64,000 nt of DNA from Propionivibrio sp. (GTDB lineage: Bacteria > Pseudomonadota > Gammaproteobacteria > Burkholderiales > Rhodocyclaceae), in the NCBI GenBank assembly GCA_016705685.1, contig JADJLB010000010.1:712501-776500 (forward strand), read 5' to 3'. Numbering within the stretch: position 1 is the first letter of the stretch; each line of letters begins with the position of its first letter. Shown here piece by piece: positions 44,126 to 53,652 of the stretch. The notes beneath the pieces were generated by a model. It saw only the letters and a program-made list of their open reading frames with translations. It was not told the DNA's origin and ran no database searches. A program made the translations under genes and the position numbers.

Positions 44126-44516
44126 GGCCGACCGCCTCTTTCAACTGGCGCAAATCTTCTTTCAACTCGGCAATGCTGACGGCAAAGACATGCTCGGGCT
44201 GCCGTGTCGATTGCTTGAACAACGCAAAGAACACAACGCCGAGAACAAGGAAAAACCCGGTTGACGCGCCCAGGACGATCACCCGGCTGTCCCAGAACAG
44301 CACGGTCATCCACGCCACGGCGAGCAGCATGCAGAAGGCAAAACAGAACGCCATTCCCTGCGCCAGGAGAAGCAGACGAATAGCGCGCAACTTCCCGGCT
44401 TCGATTTCGTTGCCGAGCAATTCAAGTCGTGTCTTGCCGCTGGCCAGCAGCGTCACGGCTATGTTTTTCAACGCACGGAACAGGCCGCTGTTGCCGCCGC
44501 CTTGCCTATCGTCCAT
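44106..44516 (-). CDS. yqjE: YqjE-like phage-holin-family membrane protein
   Basis: 136 residues from the ATG at 44516; the frame extends to 44597 but overlaps the upstream gene there. After an amphipathic start come two adjacent membrane helices (LLAQGMAFCFAFCMLLAVAW and VIVLGASTGFFLVLGVVFFA) and an acidic/basic tail ELKEDLRQLKEAVG. This is the YqjE/actinobacterial-holin superfamily. Co-occurrence with YqjD suggests a membrane role in stationary phase. Confidence 0.82.
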   Translation of the reverse strand: MDDRQGGGNSGLFRALKNIAVTLLASGKTRLELLGNEIEAGKLRAIRLLLLAQGMAFCFAFCMLLAVAWMTVLFWDSRVIVLGASTGFFLVLGVVFFALFKQSTRQPEHVFAVSIAELKEDLRQLKEAVGHESPAD

Positions 44517-44530
44517 CGTGCTAACGCCGC

Positions 44531-44851
44531 CTAGCGACGGCCGATTATGACACCGAGCAAGAGCCCAATCCCTGCCGCGATGCCGACTGCCCGCCACGGA
44601 TTTTCATTGACGTAGTCGTCGGTTGCCCGCGCCGCTGCCTTGGTCTTATCGAGCAGCGCCGCTTCGGCATCGGCAATCCGCAACTTAGCGTCACGCAAAC
44701 GCTCACTGATACGCTCACGCAAATCGGCCATTTTCTCGCCGGCGACACCGGCGGTAGCACGTAGAATTTCCTCGGCATCGGAGACGACAATCTTCATATC
44801 GGAGACGAGTTTCTGCTTGCTGTTGTTGGAGAGATCGTTAACTTCGGTCAT
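44531..44851 (-). CDS. yqjD: YqjD/ElaB-type (DUF883) ribosome-associated membrane protein
   Basis: 106 residues from the ATG at 44851 with an AGGTGCCCC Shine-Dalgarno. A long charged helix, VSDAEEILRATAGVAGEKMA and following, is followed by the family mark DDYVNENPWRAVGIAAGIGL and a C-terminal membrane anchor ending in IIGRR. DUF883 proteins tether ribosomes to the inner membrane in stationary phase. It is the first gene of the four-gene yqj operon. Confidence 0.9.
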   Translation of the reverse strand: MTEVNDLSNNSKQKLVSDMKIVVSDAEEILRATAGVAGEKMADLRERISERLRDAKLRIADAEAALLDKTKAAARATDDYVNENPWRAVGIAAGIGLLLGVIIGRR

Positions 44852-44967
44852 GGGGCACCTCATGTGATAAGGAGTAAACAAGAAAAGATAGGGCACGAAA
44901 CCACAGCGTGTTCGCGGACCACCACACTCAGGGTATCTAATTTGACGCCACAGATCAATGCGCAAAT

Positions 44968-45750
44968 TCACAGCGCATAGTCGTAGTCGACCAGCAACGG
45001 TGCATGATCCGAAAAACGTCGCGCCTTGTAGACGGAAGCCGAACGTGCTGTCCCGGCTAATGCCGGCGAGGCCAACTGGTAGTCGATCCGCCAGCCAACA
45101 TTCTTGGCCCAGGCTTGCCCGCGGTTCGACCACCACGTGTATGACTCGTCGGTGCTTTCCGGATGAAGCTGACGGTAAACGTCTTTCCAGCCCCCCTCTG
45201 TCAGTACCCGGCTGACCCAGGCACGCTCTTCAGGCAGAAAGCCGGAATTCTTCCGGTTGCCCTTCCAGTTCTTGAGATCGATTTCCTGGTGGGCAATGTT
45301 CCAGTCACCGCATACCACGATATCGCGACCGCTGTTTGCCAGTTCAAGGAGATGGGGATAAAAAATGTCCATGAAGCGGAATTTTGCCGCCTGACGTTCC
45401 GGCGAGCTCGAACCCGAGGGCAGATAGAGCGATATGACCGAGAGCGAACCGAAATCGGCGCGAAGATAGCGACCTTCTGCATCGAACTGCGCGTCACCCA
45501 AACCTGCGCGGACGACATCCGGTTTTCGGCGGCACCACAACCCGACACCGCTATAGCCTTTTTTCTCGGCAAGGTGGTAATAAGCGTTCAGGCCATCCGG
45601 CCCCTTCATTTCGTCGGTCAGGTCCGAATCTTGCGCCTTGATTTCCTGAAGGCAAATGACCTCGGCGCTCTGGGCGGCAAGCCAGGGTAGGACTCCCTTG
45701 TTCCAGGCGGAGCGAATGCCGTTGAGATTTAGGGTAATGATGCGTAACAT
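44968..45750 (-). CDS. xthA: exodeoxyribonuclease III
   Basis: 260 residues. Endonuclease/exonuclease/phosphatase motifs appear in order: LRIITLNLNGIRSAWNKG, AEVICLQEIKAQDSDL with the metal Glu, VVCGDWNIAHQEIDLKNWKG, SYTWWSNRGQAWAKNVGWRI and the terminal SDHAPLLVDY with the catalytic Asp-His. It repairs abasic sites and 3'-blocked ends. It is divergent from pyrE, with 35 bases between the starts, so the promoters must overlap. The start is an ATG at 45750. Confidence 0.94.
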   Translation of the reverse strand: MLRIITLNLNGIRSAWNKGVLPWLAAQSAEVICLQEIKAQDSDLTDEMKGPDGLNAYYHLAEKKGYSGVGLWCRRKPDVVRAGLGDAQFDAEGRYLRADFGSLSVISLYLPSGSSSPERQAAKFRFMDIFYPHLLELANSGRDIVVCGDWNIAHQEIDLKNWKGNRKNSGFLPEERAWVSRVLTEGGWKDVYRQLHPESTDESYTWWSNRGQAWAKNVGWRIDYQLASPALAGTARSASVYKARRFSDHAPLLVDYDYAL

Positions 45751-45785
45751 GTCAGTTCCGTGCCCGAGGTTTTGGTTGCTAGACT

Positions 45786-46433
45786 ATGGACTTTCGTCAG
45801 GAATTCATCGCGTTTGCCCTGGAACAAGACGTTTTGCGTTTTGGCAAGTTCAAGACCAAGGCGGGACGGCTGTCGCCCTATTTCTTCAATGCCGGCTTGT
45901 TCAACGACGGGGCGTCACTTGATCGGCTGTCGCAATTTTACGCCAAGGCGATCCTCGCCAGCGGCCTTGCCGTCAATACCCTGTTCGGGCCAGCCTACAA
46001 AGGCATTCCGCTGGTCGCGGCAAGTGCACTGGCTTTGGCGCGCGCCGGCCGCAACCTTCCCTTTGCCTTCAACCGCAAGGAAATCAAAGATCACGGCGAG
46101 GGGGGAGGCATCATCGGCGCGCCATTGACCGGCCGCGTGCTGATTGTCGACGATGTCATTTCGGCCGGCACCTCGGTGCGAGAATCGGTCGAACTGATCC
46201 GTGCAGCCGGCGCCACGCCGTGCGGCGTGGTGATCGCGCTCGATCGCATGGAGCGCGGCAATGGCGACACTTCGGCCGTTCAGGAAGTCGAGCAGGAGTA
46301 TGCAATACCGGTCGTGGCGGTCGCCACGCTCGACGATTTGATGACTTATCTGCGCGAACGACCCGAATTCAAGGAACACCAAAGCGCTGTGGCCGTTTAT
46401 CGTCAGGAATATGGCGTTGAATATGCTCACTAG
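45786..46433 (+). CDS. pyrE: orotate phosphoribosyltransferase
   Basis: 215 residues. FGKFKTKAGRLSPYFFNAGL and PFAFNRKEIKDHGEGG bind orotate and the flexible loop, and the PRPP motif VLIVDDVISAGTSVRES is complete. It makes OMP in pyrimidine synthesis. The pyrE next to xthA arrangement is common in beta- and gammaproteobacteria. Its end overlaps the start of the following secreted-protein gene. Confidence 0.96.
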   Translation: MDFRQEFIAFALEQDVLRFGKFKTKAGRLSPYFFNAGLFNDGASLDRLSQFYAKAILASGLAVNTLFGPAYKGIPLVAASALALARAGRNLPFAFNRKEIKDHGEGGGIIGAPLTGRVLIVDDVISAGTSVRESVELIRAAGATPCGVVIALDRMERGNGDTSAVQEVEQEYAIPVVAVATLDDLMTYLRERPEFKEHQSAVAVYRQEYGVEYAH

Positions 46434-47058
46434 GACAACGCTCGCTCGAACGGGCGCCATAGCGGTGGCGATAGCGTTCGGTCACCCGGCGCTGGCCGCC
46501 GGCACCCTGTTTTGCTGCAATGACACGACGGGCAAACAAGTGTGCGGCGACATTCTGCCGCAAGCGTGTTATGGACACGCCTATCGCGAGATTGGCGCGT
46601 CCGGACGGACTCTACGCAACGTTGAGGCTCCCCTAACCGCCGAACAACGCGCGCAGCGTGCTATTGAAGAGGCAAAACGCAAGGAGGAAGCAGCCGCGCT
46701 CAAGGAGCAACAACGCAAGGATCAAGCGTTGCTCAATACCTATGGCAGCGTCAAGGACATCGAAGCAATGCGTTTACGCGCCCAGGAGGATGTCAAGAAA
46801 TCGATCGAAAACGCTGAAGCGAAGATCGCCGAAATTCAGATCCTGCGCAAGAAGTTCGAGGACGAAGCCGAGTTCTACAAGAAGAAACAGCTGCCCGCCG
46901 AAGTACAGAAAGGCCTGAACGACACCGCTTTCGAGATCAAGGCACAGCAGTCGATCATCGATTCCAAGCAAAAGGAACTCGATATCATCCGCGATAAATA
47001 CGATCAGGACAGGCGCCGCTACATCGATTTGAGCCGCCGCGGCCTGATACAACGCTGA
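46411..47058 (+). CDS. secreted coiled-coil protein of unknown function
   Basis: 215 residues from ATG 46411 (AGGA close upstream), or 211 from ATG 46423. Both overlap pyrE. A Sec signal ends about AFGHPALAAG. The mature start GTLFCCNDTTGKQVCGDILP has three cysteines and resembles a DUF4124-type N-terminus. From about residue 75 the protein is a continuous charged coiled coil (EAKRKEEAAALKEQQRKDQA and onward), finishing in a second helical stretch with RDKYDQDRRRYIDLSRRG. Function unknown; periplasmic location inferred. Confidence 0.75.
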   Translation: MALNMLTRTTLARTGAIAVAIAFGHPALAAGTLFCCNDTTGKQVCGDILPQACYGHAYREIGASGRTLRNVEAPLTAEQRAQRAIEEAKRKEEAAALKEQQRKDQALLNTYGSVKDIEAMRLRAQEDVKKSIENAEAKIAEIQILRKKFEDEAEFYKKKQLPAEVQKGLNDTAFEIKAQQSIIDSKQKELDIIRDKYDQDRRRYIDLSRRGLIQR

Positions 47059-47085
47059 AGCCGGCTGGCCTGTCGATCGGCTTTT
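47058..47085. terminator. hairpin between convergent genes
   Basis: AAGCCG (47058-47063) pairs with CGGCTT (47078-47083) over a 14-base loop, followed by TT on the plus strand. It fills the 30-base space between the coiled-coil gene and gatB, which converge here. The stem is short. Confidence 0.4.
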
Positions 47086-47088
47086 GGC

Positions 47089-48552
47089 CTACACCTCGCC
47101 AAGTTTCTTGCGCAACAGCGCGTTGACCTGTTGCGGGTTGGCCTGGCCTTTGGCCGCTTTCATCGCCTGCCCGACCAAGGCATTGAAGGCCTTGTCCTTG
47201 CCCGCCTTGAATTCGGCGACCATCGGCGCATTGGCTGCCAACACGCCGTCGATCAGTGTCTCTATGGCGCTGCCGTCGGTAATCTGCTTCAAGCCTTGCT
47301 GTTCGATGATCTCGTCGGCCGACTTGCCTTCTCCGTTCCACAAGGTCTCGAACACTTTCTTGGCGATGTTGTTTGAAATGGTCTGGTCGGCAATGCGCGC
47401 AACCAATCCGCCAAGCTGAATCGGCGACACCGGTGCTTCGGCAATATCGCGGCCTTCCTTGTTAAGCCGCGCCGCTAGGTCGACGGTCACCCAATTGGCG
47501 CAGATTTTGGCGCTGCCAGCCCCGCTGACCGCAACCGCCGCTTCGAAATAATCGGCGACATCAAGCGCGGCAGTGAGCGTCGCGGCATCGTAAGTCGACA
47601 ACGCATAGGACGCGATGAAGCGGTCGCGTTTATGGGCCGGCAATTCCGGCATGCTCAAGCGCGTTTTCTCGATCCAGTCGAGATCGATGACCAAAGGCAA
47701 CAGGTCGGGATCGGGAAAGTAGCGGTAATCATGCGCGTCTTCCTTTGAACGCATCGCACACGTTTCACCGCTGTCGGGATTGAACAATACCGTCGCCTGC
47801 CGAATCGGGCGGCCTTCCTCGATCTCGGCGATCTGCCATTGCGCTTCATAGTCGATGGCCTGTTGCATGAAGCGGAAGGAGTTGAGGTTTTTGATCTCGC
47901 GCCGGGTCCCCAATTCGCGCTGTCCGGCCGGCCGCACCGAGACATTGGCATCGCAACGGAAGGACCCTTCCTGCATGTTGCCGTCGCAGATACCGATCCA
48001 GCGCACCAGTGCGTGCAATGCTTTGGCGTAGGCCACGGCTTCGGCGGAGGAGCGCATGTCGGGTTCTGTAACGATTTCAAGCAGCGGCGTTCCGGCACGG
48101 TTGAGGTCTATTCCCGACTTGCCATGGAAGTCCTCGTGCAATGACTTGCCGGCATCCTCTTCAAGATGGGCACGGGTCAGGTTAACGGTCTTTTCAGTGA
48201 GACTGTCACCCTGGCCCATTTGAATCGTCACCTCGCCGCCAACGACCACCGGCAATTCGTATTGGCTGATCTGGTAGCCTTTGGGCAGATCGGGATAGAA
48301 GTAGTTCTTACGTGCAAAAACCGATCTCGCGGCGATTTTTCCATCGACGGCCAGGCCAAATCGGATTGCACAGTCGACCGCACCTCTGTTCAGCACCGGC
48401 AATACGCCGGGAAGAGCAATGTCCACGGCGCTGGCCTGAACATTGGGGGGCGCACCAAAATCCGTCGAACTGCCGGAAAAAATTTTTGAGCGGGTTGCCA
48501 GTTGCGCATGCGTTTCTATGCCAATAACAACTTCCCATTGTTTCATCGTCAT
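47089..48552 (-). CDS. gatB: Asp-tRNA(Asn)/Glu-tRNA(Gln) amidotransferase subunit B
   Basis: 487 residues from the ATG at 48552 (an ATG at 48546 is equally possible; a frame extension to 48633 overlaps the upstream gene). Motifs are [41 protein letters not shown]-type [20 protein letters not shown] and [19 protein letters not shown], plus a YqeY-like tail. GatB phosphorylates the mischarged tRNA and positions it for amidation with GatA and GatC. It is separated from gatA by a lipoprotein gene in the same operon. Confidence 0.94.
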   Translation of the reverse strand: MTMKQWEVVIGIETHAQLATRSKIFSGSSTDFGAPPNVQASAVDIALPGVLPVLNRGAVDCAIRFGLAVDGKIAARSVFARKNYFYPDLPKGYQISQYELPVVVGGEVTIQMGQGDSLTEKTVNLTRAHLEEDAGKSLHEDFHGKSGIDLNRAGTPLLEIVTEPDMRSSAEAVAYAKALHALVRWIGICDGNMQEGSFRCDANVSVRPAGQRELGTRREIKNLNSFRFMQQAIDYEAQWQIAEIEEGRPIRQATVLFNPDSGETCAMRSKEDAHDYRYFPDPDLLPLVIDLDWIEKTRLSMPELPAHKRDRFIASYALSTYDAATLTAALDVADYFEAAVAVSGAGSAKICANWVTVDLAARLNKEGRDIAEAPVSPIQLGGLVARIADQTISNNIAKKVFETLWNGEGKSADEIIEQQGLKQITDGSAIETLIDGVLAANAPMVAEFKAGKDKAFNALVGQAMKAAKGQANPQQVNALLRKKLGEV

Positions 48553-48563
48553 ACACTCACTCG

Positions 48564-49088
48564 TCAAGAACAGCGGCCGTTCCGGGTGTCGACCAGAATC
48601 GGCCAGAGATAACTGAAAGCATCTCCACCGCACATCGACTGACAGGCGTTGAAAGCCACCGTAACGCCTTTACCTTGCTCCCATATCCGGACGACGCAGC
48701 CGCTCGCATCGTCGGTCAACACAACATTCGGCAGTGTGGCCGTCTGATGAAAATTCTTCATTTCGAAGCGGCACAGACCCTGTTTCGGGATGTTCACTTC
48801 GGCGACAAAACGTTTGACCTCGGCCTTCGTGACCTGCAAGTCCATCGTTCCTCGTCCACCGGCTACGTCATGGAAACGGCATCGAGTGCGCACATTGAGC
48901 TCCCTGTCCGGCATCGGTTTGAGCGAACGGCCCAGCAAATGCCTGAGCGGTTGCGATTTGATTTTCTCTGCGGGCTGCGAATTGCTGTCAGTTGAGGCAG
49001 GCTCGGGCGTGACAGGCACCGGTTCCGGATCGTGCGTTGCGCAGGCCGCGACCAGAAATGTCATGAGCATTGCTTGAATCGAGCGCAT
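48564..49088 (-). CDS. lipoprotein of unknown function inside the gat operon
   Basis: 174 residues from the ATG at 49088; the longer frame to 49373 lies inside gatA. The signal [16 protein letters not shown] has a V-A-A-C lipobox (Cys16), then a Pro/Glu/Ser-rich linker. A folded part (about 66-174) has six cysteines in [26 protein letters not shown] and GRCS, and likely forms disulfide-bonded beta strands ([18 protein letters not shown]). No family recognised. The gaps to gatA (5 bases) and gatB (11 bases) show co-transcription. Confidence 0.75.
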   Translation of the reverse strand: MRSIQAMLMTFLVAACATHDPEPVPVTPEPASTDSNSQPAEKIKSQPLRHLLGRSLKPMPDRELNVRTRCRFHDVAGGRGTMDLQVTKAEVKRFVAEVNIPKQGLCRFEMKNFHQTATLPNVVLTDDASGCVVRIWEQGKGVTVAFNACQSMCGGDAFSYLWPILVDTRNGRCS

Positions 49089-49093
49089 CGGCG

Positions 49094-50596
49094 TCAGCCG
49101 ATTTCTGGCGGATACCGCAGGTGCCAGTCGGTAGCCTGTTGGTATCGATGCGCGATATTCAGCAACTTGGCCTCGCAGAAATAATCGCCGATCAGTTGCA
49201 ATCCCGCCGGCAAGCTGTTGGCGAATCCACAGGGAATCGACATCCCCGGCAATCCGGCAAGATTCACGGCAATGGTATAAATATCCGAGAGGTACATCTG
49301 AACCGGATCGGCCGCTTTTTCGCCGAGACTGAACGCCGTGCTCGGACTGGTCGGCCCCATGATCACGTCGCACTGCCTGAAGGCGGCAACAAAATCGTTG
49401 GCGATCAGGCGACGAATCCGCTGCGCCTGCAAATAATAGGCGTCGTAGTAACCATGCGAAAGCACATAGGTGCCGATCAGGATGCGGCGCTTGACTTCGT
49501 CGCCAAAGCCCTGCGCCCGGCTGCGAAAGTACATTTCGTTGAGATCGCCGTACTCGGGCGCACGGTAACCGTAGCGAACGCCGTCAAAGCGCGAGAGATT
49601 AGAACTGGCCTCGGCCGGTGCGATCACGTAATAAGCCGGCACGGACAGCTTCATGTTCGGCAGGCTGATGTCGACCGTCTCCGCCCCCAGCTTGCGGTAT
49701 TCGGCGATGGCTTCTTCGACCAAGCGCATGACTTCTGCAGTGCAACCCGTTCTTTCGCTGGCTCCGAAAAATTCCTGAGGCAGGCCGATTTTCAGCCCGG
49801 TCAGTGGCTTGCCGTCGGCCCGCGCGGAAAGCATGCCGAGGTAATCCTCTTTTTCGCGGCTGACGCTCGTCGAATCGCGCGGATCGAAACCCACCATGGT
49901 GTTGAGCAGCAGTGCGCAGTCTTCGGCAGTTCGTCCCATCGGGCCGGCCTGGTCGAGCGATGAGGCGAAAGCGATCATGCCGTAACGCGAAACAACGCCG
50001 TAGGTGGGTTTCAGGCCAGTCAGATTGCATAATGCGGCGGGTTGCCGGATTGAGCCGCCGGTATCGGTCCCGGTTGCCGCCGGCGCCAACCGGGCAGCAA
50101 CCGCTGCAGCCGACCCCCCCGACGAACCACCGGAAACGCGCCCCCTGTCCCAGGGGTTCTTCACTGCACCGTAGTAGGAGGTTTCGTTCGACGAGCCCAT
50201 GGCGAATTCGTCCATGTTCGTCTTGCCGAGCATCACGGCGCCAGCGTCATTGAAGCGTTCGATGACCGTCGCATCGTACGGGCTGACGAAATTGCCAAGC
50301 ATCTTCGAGCCGCAGGTGGTCAGCCAGCCCTTGCTGCAGAAAATATCCTTCTGGGCGAGCGGGATCCCGGTTAACGGCCCGGCGCCTGCGCCCCCCTTGC
50401 CGACCGCGCGCAATTCATCGGCCGCCTTTGCTTGAGCCAGGCTTTTCCGGGCATCGACGGTTATGAATGCGTTGATCGACGGATTGTGCAAGGCAATCCG
50501 GTCCAGGTAGAGCTGAGTCAGCTCAACGCTCGAAATCTCCTTGGCGGCCAGCGCCTGCGACAGCGCAGTGACGCTGCGGGCCAACATCGCGTTCAT
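49094..50596 (-). CDS. gatA: Asp-tRNA(Asn)/Glu-tRNA(Gln) amidotransferase subunit A
   Basis: 500 residues from ATG 50596, which overlaps the gatC stop (ATGA). The amidase signature is complete: Lys83 in [32 protein letters not shown] with the cis-Ser, and [20 protein letters not shown] with the nucleophilic Ser. GatA hydrolyses glutamine to supply ammonia for the amidation of Glu-tRNA(Gln) or Asp-tRNA(Asn). Presence of gatCAB implies the indirect pathway for at least one amide aminoacyl-tRNA. Confidence 0.96.
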   Translation of the reverse strand: MNAMLARSVTALSQALAAKEISSVELTQLYLDRIALHNPSINAFITVDARKSLAQAKAADELRAVGKGGAGAGPLTGIPLAQKDIFCSKGWLTTCGSKMLGNFVSPYDATVIERFNDAGAVMLGKTNMDEFAMGSSNETSYYGAVKNPWDRGRVSGGSSGGSAAAVAARLAPAATGTDTGGSIRQPAALCNLTGLKPTYGVVSRYGMIAFASSLDQAGPMGRTAEDCALLLNTMVGFDPRDSTSVSREKEDYLGMLSARADGKPLTGLKIGLPQEFFGASERTGCTAEVMRLVEEAIAEYRKLGAETVDISLPNMKLSVPAYYVIAPAEASSNLSRFDGVRYGYRAPEYGDLNEMYFRSRAQGFGDEVKRRILIGTYVLSHGYYDAYYLQAQRIRRLIANDFVAAFRQCDVIMGPTSPSTAFSLGEKAADPVQMYLSDIYTIAVNLAGLPGMSIPCGFANSLPAGLQLIGDYFCEAKLLNIAHRYQQATDWHLRYPPEIG

Positions 50597-50880
50597 TCGA
50601 GCACCTTCGGCACGAGGTAAAGGCCGGCCTCGATTTCCGGCGCTATGGCTTGAAATGCTTCGCGCTGATTGACTTCGGTCACGCAATCGTCGCGCAGACG
50701 CTGGGCGAGATCCTGAGCGTGCGCCATGGGCTCGACGTTTCGTGTATCGACGGCCTGCATTGCTTCGATCAGGCCAAATATTCCATTCAGGTGGCCGAGC
50801 GTGGTCTGCGCTTCGGCATCGCTGATTTCAATCCGCGCGAGCTGAGCAACACGCCGGACTTGTTCCAAGGTAAGCGACAT
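50593..50880 (-). CDS. gatC: Asp-tRNA(Asn)/Glu-tRNA(Gln) amidotransferase subunit C
   Basis: 95 residues. [20 protein letters not shown] and [20 protein letters not shown], with [10 protein letters not shown] behind them, are typical of GatC, the small belt that stabilises GatA-GatB. The family DxV..R end YLVPKVLE is present. It is the first gene of the gat operon, divergent from mreB with 100 bases between the start codons. Confidence 0.95.
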   Translation of the reverse strand: MSLTLEQVRRVAQLARIEISDAEAQTTLGHLNGIFGLIEAMQAVDTRNVEPMAHAQDLAQRLRDDCVTEVNQREAFQAIAPEIEAGLYLVPKVLE

Positions 50881-50894
50881 GGTTACGAAATGTG

Positions 50895-50927
50895 TAAGGT
50901 ATTAAAACGAACAGCCATATAAGGTAT
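50895..50927. repeat. direct repeat TAAGGTAT in the gatC/mreB divergent promoter space
   Basis: Two exact copies of TAAGGTAT begin at 50895 and 50920, 25 bases apart, in the 100-base space between gatC and mreB. The A/T-rich surroundings (CATATAAGGTATCATAAAT) probably hold the mreB promoter. A shared regulator-binding role is possible but unproven. Confidence 0.35.
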
Positions 50928-50944
50928 CATAAATACTTTGCTGA

Positions 50945-52024
<1,080 letters not shown>

Positions 52025-52185
52025 GATGCTGTCCGGAGATACCAGGGAAACGTGAGACGTGTTGCTCTTCCCTATCGTCACGCCAGACAACTGGAGCATT
52101 GTTTGGCTGTGACGGAAATCCCTATCACCAGACGATGATTAACGTAATGACCCCAAGATCGTCGTTCTGCGCGCCACACTGAAAG

Positions 52186-53115
52186 ATGGATCATCAACCC
52201 CCGCCGTTCTTCAAACGTGGCCCGGCGCCGCTGGCGCGACTGACCTTCTACGCGGCACTTTCGCTGTCACTGGTTTTCATTGACTCCCGGTTCCAGACGC
52301 TTGAGCTGTTTCGGCAGGGCGTGTCGGTATTCACCCATCCACTTCAGCAGGCCGCCCATGCGCCGGTTGAATTCCTGTTAAACGTGGGTAGCTATTTTTC
52401 GGGCATCACCCGTTTTCAAGCCGAAAACGCGAACCTTAAACGCGCCAAACTGGACGACGCCGAAACGCTGTTGCGGATGCAACAGCTCGAAGTGGAAAAC
52501 GAACGTCTGCGCAAGTTGCTCGAAGTGAAGAGCAGACAAAAGGCACACGGTCGCGTTACGCAAATCCTTTATGCCGCGCGTGACCCCTTTTCGCGTCGAG
52601 TGATCGCCGACAAAGGCCAACAGGACCATATCATTGCAGGACAGCCGGTCGTCGACGATGCTGGAGTCGTTGGCCAGGTCACGCGCGTATTTCCCTTCGT
52701 ATCGGAGATCACGCTGATTACCGACAAGGAACAGGCGGTGCCCGTTCAAGTCGTCCGCAACGGGCTGCGCTCCGTGGTGTTCGGGCTGGGCAATGGCCAA
52801 CTCGAACTGCGTTTCATGCCGGCCAACGCCGATGTGCAGGTGGGTGATCTGCTGGTCACTTCCGGGCTGGATGGCATATTTCTTCCCGGATTCCCGGTGG
52901 CCAAAGTGGTCAATATCGAACGCGACACGTCGTACTCGTTCGCCCGCATTTACTGCGTACCGATTGCCGGCGTCGAAAACTTCGGCGAAGTCATGGTGCT
53001 TGACCCACGAGAATCGATTCCTCTGCCTCCACAGTTGGCGAACGACAGCGCCGCTGTCAGCGCAAAGTCGTCGACCAAGCCCGGAGTCAAGAAAAAACGA
53101 TTGGTAAGGGAGTAA
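52186..53115 (+). CDS. mreC: rod shape-determining protein MreC
   Basis: 309 residues. A short cytoplasmic start is followed by one membrane helix (about 18-36), a coiled coil (AENANLKRAKLDDAETLLRM and on to EVENERLRKLLEVK), then the MreC beta-domains with VIADKGQQDHIIAGQPVVDD and GLDGIFLPGFPVAKVV. MreC joins MreB to PBP2 in the periplasm. It lies 161 bases after mreB, a gap long enough for a second promoter, and four bases before mreD. Confidence 0.94.
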   Translation: MDHQPPPFFKRGPAPLARLTFYAALSLSLVFIDSRFQTLELFRQGVSVFTHPLQQAAHAPVEFLLNVGSYFSGITRFQAENANLKRAKLDDAETLLRMQQLEVENERLRKLLEVKSRQKAHGRVTQILYAARDPFSRRVIADKGQQDHIIAGQPVVDDAGVVGQVTRVFPFVSEITLITDKEQAVPVQVVRNGLRSVVFGLGNGQLELRFMPANADVQVGDLLVTSGLDGIFLPGFPVAKVVNIERDTSYSFARIYCVPIAGVENFGEVMVLDPRESIPLPPQLANDSAAVSAKSSTKPGVKKKRLVRE

Positions 53116-53119
53116 GCCC

Positions 53120-53641
53120 ATGCAGCCCACCTACTCTTCATCGCGCATCCTGCAGCCGGTTCGCCCCTGGTTTATCGTAATCACGATGCTGATTGCCCTG
53201 TTGCTCAACTTTCTTCCCGCCTCAACCTGGCCTTGGATGCCTGACTGGGTCGCGTTGTTGCTGATTTTCTGGAGCATACGCGAGCCACGCCATGCGGGCA
53301 TGGGGTCCGGCTTCATTCTCGGACTGGCCATGGACGTGGCCGACTCCAGCCTGATGGGGCAGCATGCCCTTGCTTACGTATTGGCCGCCTATGCCGCCAC
53401 GTCGCTTTCACGGCGCATCCTGTGGTTTCCCCTTGCCCAGCAGGCCTTGCACGTTCTGCCCCTGATGCTGGCTGTTCAACTTGTGCAGTTTGGCGTTCGC
53501 GCCATGCCCGGCGCAGTCCTGCCCGGATTGGGCTACTTTGCCGGCCCGTTTATCGGAGCCCTGGTGTGGTTTCCACTGACCTTTGTTCTGCTTTTGCCGC
53601 AATACCAGCCCGTCGACCGTGACGCCAACCGGCCCATCTGA
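53120..53641 (+). CDS. mreD: rod shape-determining protein MreD
   Basis: 173 residues with five hydrophobic helices. The segments PWFIVITMLIALLLNFLPAS, PDWVALLLIFWSIREPRHAG and MGSGFILGLAMDVADSSLMG are the MreD family core. It is an inner-membrane elongasome subunit. It starts four bases after mreC and ends 11 bases before mrdA. Confidence 0.92.
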   Translation: MQPTYSSSRILQPVRPWFIVITMLIALLLNFLPASTWPWMPDWVALLLIFWSIREPRHAGMGSGFILGLAMDVADSSLMGQHALAYVLAAYAATSLSRRILWFPLAQQALHVLPLMLAVQLVQFGVRAMPGAVLPGLGYFAGPFIGALVWFPLTFVLLLPQYQPVDRDANRPI

Positions 53642-53652
53642 GGAAATTTCCC

